A stretch of DNA of 64,000 bases from CAVZVW01 sp963778845 (GTDB lineage: Bacteria > Actinomycetota > Actinomycetes > Actinomycetales > Kineosporiaceae), in the NCBI GenBank assembly GCA_963778845.1, contig CAVZVW010000010.1, forward strand, positions 89,706 to 153,705, written 5' to 3'. Positions 59,556 through 64,000 of the stretch are shown here, piece by piece. The position numbers and the translations under genes were made by a program. How positions within the stretch are numbered: position 1 is the first letter of the stretch; every line of letters begins with the position of its first letter. A model generated the notes under the pieces. It had not been told where the DNA came from. It saw nothing but the letters and a program-made list of their open reading frames with translations, and ran no database searches.

Positions 59556-60361
59556 CAGACGCGGGGGCCGTGTTTCCGACACCCGCACGGTGGCGTGTCT
59601 GCGGGGCATCGGTGCGAGGTAGCTCTCATATACGTGATGATCTTGCCTGCCAGGATGCGCACCGGGTGCGGATCGCATCCACGCAACGCGGTGAGCTGTT
59701 GGTTGTTGCGGTTTCGGACGGCGCCGGCAGCGCGCCTCGAGGTGGCGAGGGCGCCGCGCTGGTATGCGAAGAATTGTCAAGCCTGATCGCGGCTGACGCG
59801 CAGGACCTGACGGTTGAGGGCGTGGTCTCGACCATCGCGACAGTTATCGGGCAGGTCCGTACCTCGTTGATCGGTAGTGCCGCGGCGGAGCAGTTGCAGC
59901 CCCGTGAGTTCGCCTGCACGTTGCTGCTTGCGGTTCTTGCGCCAGCCTGGTCTGCATTCGCGCAAGTGGGAGACGGCGCGATCGTAACGCCAGAGGACGA
60001 GACTGATCAGTGGAATTGGCTGTTCTGGCCCCAGCGGGGTGAGTACGCCAACACGACCTCATTCATCACCGACGAGAATGCACTCGACCGCGTCGAGACC
60101 GCCCTGATTCCCCATGCGACCCATGAAATCGCCATGTTCACCGACGGCATCCAACATCTCGTGCTGCACTATGAAACTCAGACGGTTCACAGCCCATTCT
60201 TCGAACGGATCCTGGCCGCTGTCCGCGCCGAAGGGCCAGTCGGCCCCGATGCTGTGCTCAGCGACGGACTGGCTTCCTACCTGGTATCACCGACTGTAGC
60301 GGAGAAGGCCGATGACGATCTGACCCTCGTACTCGCATCCCGCAAGTCAAGAGTTCGCTGA
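59540..60361 (+). CDS. PP2C-family serine/threonine phosphatase of the TerY-P triad
   Basis: This is a 273-residue PP2C domain. Metal and phosphate motifs RDDLACQDA, VAVSDGAGSAPRGGEGA, VGDGAIV, AMFTDGIQHLV and ADDDLTLVLA appear in order with their Asp residues intact. The start may be GTG at 59540 or TTG at 59552, the latter overlapping the VWA stop by four bases. It would reverse the action of the kinase encoded next, setting a phosphorylation switch. There is one base between its stop and the kinase ATG. Confidence 0.88.
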   Translation: MGIRLTDAGAVFPTPARWRVCGASVRGSSHIRDDLACQDAHRVRIASTQRGELLVVAVSDGAGSAPRGGEGAALVCEELSSLIAADAQDLTVEGVVSTIATVIGQVRTSLIGSAAAEQLQPREFACTLLLAVLAPAWSAFAQVGDGAIVTPEDETDQWNWLFWPQRGEYANTTSFITDENALDRVETALIPHATHEIAMFTDGIQHLVLHYETQTVHSPFFERILAAVRAEGPVGPDAVLSDGLASYLVSPTVAEKADDDLTLVLASRKSRVR

Positions 60362-62317
60362 ATGTCTGCCGGCTACCGCGACGACCGAGGACGCGCCGTC
60401 GCCTTGGGGGAGAAACTTGGAGAAGGTGGTGAGGGTGCGGTATACCGCCTTGCTGACGACGCACGACTTGCAGTCAAGATCTACAAACGCCAGATGCCTG
60501 CGGACCGGGTCGAGAAGATCCAGGTTCTCGCTGGTCTGCAGAGCCCGCAGCTAGACGGGCTGATCGCCCGACCACTCAGTCTCGTCCGCGATGGTGCCGG
60601 GACACCGCGCGGGTTGGTGTTGCCGGCCGTTGACCGCGGCGCGGATATTCACAATCTCTACACGCCGGCGAGCAGGCGACGGTCCTTCCCCGCAGCGACC
60701 TGGAAATTCCTGATTCACGTGGCAATGAACGTTGCCCGGGCGTTCGCTGCAGTCCACCAGGTCGGGTTGGTTGTGGGCGACGTGAACCCAGGGTCCATCT
60801 TGGTCCTGAATGACGGCACGGTGCGCCTTATCGATGTGGACAGCTTTCAGGTTCCAAGACCGGCGGGGCGTCCGCTGCTGTGTACTGTGGCCGTTCAAAT
60901 GTACCTGGCACCCGAGCTACATGGTGCAGCGCTCGACAGGCTTGTGAGGACCGCAGATCACGACTGCTTCGGCCTTGCGGTCATGCTGTTCCAGCTGCTC
61001 GTTCTCGGACGGCATCCTTTCGCCGGGCGCTTCCTTGGCCGGGGCGACATGCCGCTGGAAAGAGCTGTCTCAGAGGACCGGTTCGCCTACGGCCATCGCG
61101 CTGCTCACCTGCAGATGGCAAGACCGCCGAACGCCGTTGGGCTAGAGGTGCTGTCGCCGGAGATTGCCGCAATGTTCGAGGCGGCCTTCGCGCCACGTGC
61201 GATCCGTGGCGCGCGACCAGTTGCTGGGCAGTGGCTGGATGCACTGGGCCGCCTCCAAGCCGGTCTCGTGCAGTGCGGAGGGTCCTCCACTCACCAGCAC
61301 CTTGCGTCGCTTCGCGAGTGTCCGTGGTGCCGGTTCGAGCTCGAGGTGGGCATCTCGCTGTTCGGCACTCCGTCCGCTTCTGCTCCCGCCGCCGGCAGGG
61401 CGGCGGGGATTGACGGGGAGTACAAGCGGCTCAGCGATGTGCTGGCAACGATTCCGAAACCGATACACGCGAAGTTGCCGACGGGTAAACACCCGGCGAC
61501 ACCAAACCCACTCGCGACTAGGGCGATGCGCGTGCCCTGGCATGGTTGGGTAGCCTGCGCTGCAGGGATGGTGGCCGCAGCGCTCGGGATCGCCTTTGCT
61601 GCCGTGGGCGACGCGCTATTGATTCCGGTAGGCGTGTTGTTGGCACTTTGGGCGCCTGGCTCCCGCGCCATTGCTCGACAGCCGTGGGTGGCTTCGTATC
61701 GGAGCGCGACGCGCGAGCATGAGCAAGCTGTGGCCGCGTTTAAGCAGGCCAACTCGTACGCACGTTCCCGCGCCGCGCGAGCAGAAGCAGGCAAGATCGG
61801 CCGCGAGTGGGAGCATCTCCCTGCCTGGAAGAATGAGAAACTCCGCGCCCTTGAAGCGCAGAAGCGCAATGTTCAACTACGTCGGTTCCTGGAGTCCCAA
61901 CTGATCGACAGGGCATCGATCAAGGGCATCGGCGCAAGTCGCGTCGCCTCCCTATCAGCCTTCGGAATGGATACGGCGTGGGACGTGGAGCTGTATAGCG
62001 TCCTGCAGGTGCCATCGTTCGGTACAGTCCTCGCGGAGCGGATGGTCGCCTGGCGCCGGTCTCGCGAGGCTGCATTCGTGTTCAAGCCGAATGCACCTCT
62101 GCCGAAGGAAGCGCTCGCCGAGCTCGACCGTGAACTTGACGCAAGGCGCCGAGAACTGGTCGAGCGCTTAAGGGGTGTCCTTCGGGAAGTTGAAGCTGCG
62201 CGTCAGACCGAACCGGCTCAGGTTGCAGAGGCGGGGCGCCGGGTTGTCGCCACCGAAGCCATGTTCTTGCAAGCGTCGGCGGACGTCAGGGCTGCTACAG
62301 GCAAGGTCCCGACATAA
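60362..62317 (+). CDS. atypical protein kinase of the TerY-P triad, with membrane and HhH regions
   Basis: This is a 651-residue protein. The kinase lobe has Gly-loop GEGGEGAVY (20-28), Lys39 in LAVKIYK, a catalytic loop VVGDVNPGSILVL (near 140) with Asp but not HRD, and LIDVDSFQV in place of DFG. A Cys pair (ECPWC) near 322 may bind metal with other residues. Two helices at about 396-430 span the membrane, followed by a coiled coil and a helix-hairpin-helix IKGIGASRVASLSAFG (near 520-535) that may contact nucleic acid. The substrate is likely the VWA protein or a downstream effector. Confidence 0.82.
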   Translation: MSAGYRDDRGRAVALGEKLGEGGEGAVYRLADDARLAVKIYKRQMPADRVEKIQVLAGLQSPQLDGLIARPLSLVRDGAGTPRGLVLPAVDRGADIHNLYTPASRRRSFPAATWKFLIHVAMNVARAFAAVHQVGLVVGDVNPGSILVLNDGTVRLIDVDSFQVPRPAGRPLLCTVAVQMYLAPELHGAALDRLVRTADHDCFGLAVMLFQLLVLGRHPFAGRFLGRGDMPLERAVSEDRFAYGHRAAHLQMARPPNAVGLEVLSPEIAAMFEAAFAPRAIRGARPVAGQWLDALGRLQAGLVQCGGSSTHQHLASLRECPWCRFELEVGISLFGTPSASAPAAGRAAGIDGEYKRLSDVLATIPKPIHAKLPTGKHPATPNPLATRAMRVPWHGWVACAAGMVAAALGIAFAAVGDALLIPVGVLLALWAPGSRAIARQPWVASYRSATREHEQAVAAFKQANSYARSRAARAEAGKIGREWEHLPAWKNEKLRALEAQKRNVQLRRFLESQLIDRASIKGIGASRVASLSAFGMDTAWDVELYSVLQVPSFGTVLAERMVAWRRSREAAFVFKPNAPLPKEALAELDRELDARRRELVERLRGVLREVEAARQTEPAQVAEAGRRVVATEAMFLQASADVRAATGKVPT

Positions 62318-62718
62318 GTGGTGTCCTGACTGACCCAACTGGGAGGGTCGCGGGCGTAAGAGACGTGATCGACTCATTCGGTATCGACTCATTCGGTAGA
62401 GGTCAACTATCCCGGGGCCCGCAGTTGGCAGGCAGACAGGGGCGTGAGGAGCAGATCGCCCCGATCACTCCGGAAGCCGAGACCAACGAGAGGTGCCTGG
62501 TCAAGTGGGATGGCGAGGGGAGGGTGGGCGCTGCCCGTCGGAACGTACCGAGGTCCGAGCCCGGGCCGCCCGGCGCAGGATCCCAGGCGACCGAGCCGAG
62601 CATGCTACGTGACATCAGCCGGAACGCCGTGGGCCTGAGGCTGCCGCACGATACGGTGCGATCTGGGCACTGGGTTGAGGTTCCTGGGCCACTGGCAGCC
62701 ACCGGGGGCGCTTGTCGC
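62318..62718. other. intergenic region between the triad and the SF2 helicase
   Basis: About 400 bases lack a convincing gene. A 15-base tandem duplication lies near its start (next entry). The helicase could begin further upstream, but the in-frame sequence here is not protein-like. Confidence 0.4.
62368..62397. repeat. 15-base tandem duplication
   Basis: ATCGACTCATTCGGT occurs twice in direct succession (62368-62382, 62383-62397). It is a recent duplication or paired regulator site between the kinase and the helicase. Confidence 0.65.
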
Positions 62719-64000
62719 ATGGACGTCTTCAGCGTTCGTGAGCAGCTGGTCGAGGACTACCGCTCGTTCACGTCCGGGTTCGTCGAGGTCCGCGACCCGC
62801 TGATCCGCGCCTTCGTTGGGCGGCAGCTGGCCGAGGGCGTGCAGTGGCCGGACCCGTGGCTGAGCCTGAACCCGAGCTTCGAGACCGGCGGGACGGTCGC
62901 GGACCTGGTCGCGGAGGGCCTGCTGCACCCCGAGTGTGAGCGGATCTTCCGGCGTCAAGGCGGCCCGGACGACCCCGGGTCGGCCGTCGCTGACGTTCCA
63001 CCGGCACCAGCGCGAGGCGATCGAGGTCGCCCGCGGCGGCGGCTCCTACGTCCTGACCACCGGGACGGGTTCGGGCAAGTCGCTGGCCTACATCGTCCCG
63101 ATCGTCGACCGGGTCCTGCGGGCACGGGCGGCGGCGACCGCGCAGGAGCCGCCGTCGGTGAAGGCGATCGTCGTCTACCCGATGAACGCGCTGGCCAACT
63201 CGCAGCTCGGGGAGCTGGAGAAGTTCCTGCGGTTCGGCTACCCCGACAGGTGGCGAGCCGGTCACGTTCGCCCGCTACACCGGCCAGGAGAACGACGAGG
63301 AGCGCCGGCGGATCCTGGCCGAGCCGCCGGACATCCTGCTGACCAACTACGTGATGCTCGAGCTGGTGCTGACCCGGCCGGACGAGCGCAAGCACCTGAT
63401 CCGAGCGGCCCGCGGTCTGCGGTTCCTCGTCCTGGACGAGCTGCACACCTACCGCGGCCGGCAGGGCGCCGACGTCGCCTTGCTGGTCCGCCGGCTGAGG
63501 GACGCCTGCTCCTCCCCGCACCTGCAGGTCGTCGGCACCTCGGCGACGATGGCCTCCGGCGGAACACTGGAGGAGCAGAAGGACGTCGTCGCGGACGTCG
63601 CGAGCCGGCTGTTCGGCTCGGAGGTGACCCCGAGCAGGGTGATCGGGGAGACCCTGCGCCGGACCACGGCGATGACGCCCCCGGAACCGGGGGAGCTGCG
63701 GGCCGCGAGTCGCCGCCCCAGCAGGCGTCGCGACGGCAGGCTACGAGGAGCTGGCGGTGCACCCGCTGGCCCGGTGGGTCGAGTCGGCGTTCGGGCTGGA
63801 CCACGACGAGGTCACCGGCCGGCTGGGCCGCCGCCGCCCGACCACGCTGGCGCTGGCCGGCGAAGAACTGGCCGGCCCCACGGGCCTGCCCAGACCCGAC
63901 TGCGAGGCGGCGATCCGCGCCGTGCTGCTGGCCGGGTCGGCGGCGCGCGACCCCGACACGGGCCGGCCGCTGTTCGCGTTCCGGTTGCACCAGTTCCTCT
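62719..64000 (+). CDS. large SF2 DEAD/DEAH-box helicase, 5' part, three frameshifts, cut by window edge
   Basis: The ATG at 62719 gives VREQLVEDYRSFTSGFVEVR. The frame shifts near 62980, 63250 and 63705, each time continuing the homology. Visible motifs are YVLTTGTGSGKSLAYIVP (Walker A), VVYPMNALANSQ (Ia), LLTNYVMLELVL, FLVLDELHTYRGRQGADVAL (DEAH as DELH) and VVGTSATMAS (III). The last residues are DPDTGRPLFAFRLHQF at the window edge. Such proteins are very large, often end in a DUF1998 zinc domain and belong to MrfA/DrmA-like helicases of defence loci. Partial at the 3' end. Confidence 0.8.

Overview
The window is about 70% GC or higher, with GTG and TTG starts, many 4-base start/stop overlaps and several probable leaderless genes. 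It comes from a high-GC actinobacterium. The left half keeps a gene order known from actinobacterial chromosomes: HAD phosphatase, septum-site/Tad pilus genes, DUF1998 helicase, STAS/anti-sigma pair, H+-pyrophosphatase, topA, tmk, holB and tRNA-Thr. It resembles the Mycobacterium Rv3644c-Rv3661 neighbourhood, and the tmk fused to an MFS domain plus the pyrophosphatase suggest a Micrococcales member such as a Cellulomonadaceae relative. That placement is inference, because no rRNA is present.

Layout. 1-6.9 kb: a membrane-protein fragment, a degenerate Fic-like gene, then on the minus strand four related single-pass membrane proteins behind a HAD-IB phosphatase. 7.2-12.2 kb: a Tad/Flp pilus operon (Ssd, TadA, TadB, TadC, DUF4244 pilin, two TadE-like proteins). 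12.3-18.1 kb: DUF1998 helicase, STAS and anti-sigma kinase, H+-pyrophosphatase. 18.2-23.3 kb: a complete minus-strand conservon (sensor kinase, roadblock, DUF742, small GTPase). 23.7-32.5 kb: topA, a small unknown gene, MFS-dTMP kinase, holB, a secreted alpha/beta hydrolase and tRNA-Thr(CGU).

From 32.4 kb the window is accessory. A tRNA-Thr 3'-end copy at 34.56 kb bounds a 2.1-kb remnant holding broken DUF1963 and nucleotidyltransferase genes, followed by an IS30 remnant. From 35.7 to 50 kb there is a mosaic of metabolic and regulatory genes: patatin, VOC, metallophosphoesterase, three methyltransferases, an ArsR-SRPBCC pair with twin operators, an NYN protein and a DUF4143 ATPase. An HEPN-MNT toxin-antitoxin pair lies at 50.1-51.2 kb. 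At 51.6 kb the 3' half of a tRNA-Phe gene marks the end of another island that runs rightwards past the window edge. It carries a zinc-rich GIY-YIG-like protein, a NERD protein, a three-gene YaaA/GIY-YIG operon, an IS1634 remnant, and a VWA-PP2C-kinase triad (TerY-P type) followed by a large SF2 helicase. This is the best candidate for an uncharacterised defence system.

An important caveat is that many genes are split by single-base frameshifts: topA three times, holB once, the terminal helicase three times, and others. The essential genes topA and holB are among them, so part of this is probably uncorrected sequence error rather than biology. I joined the fragments where the protein homology continues across the shift and say so in each entry.
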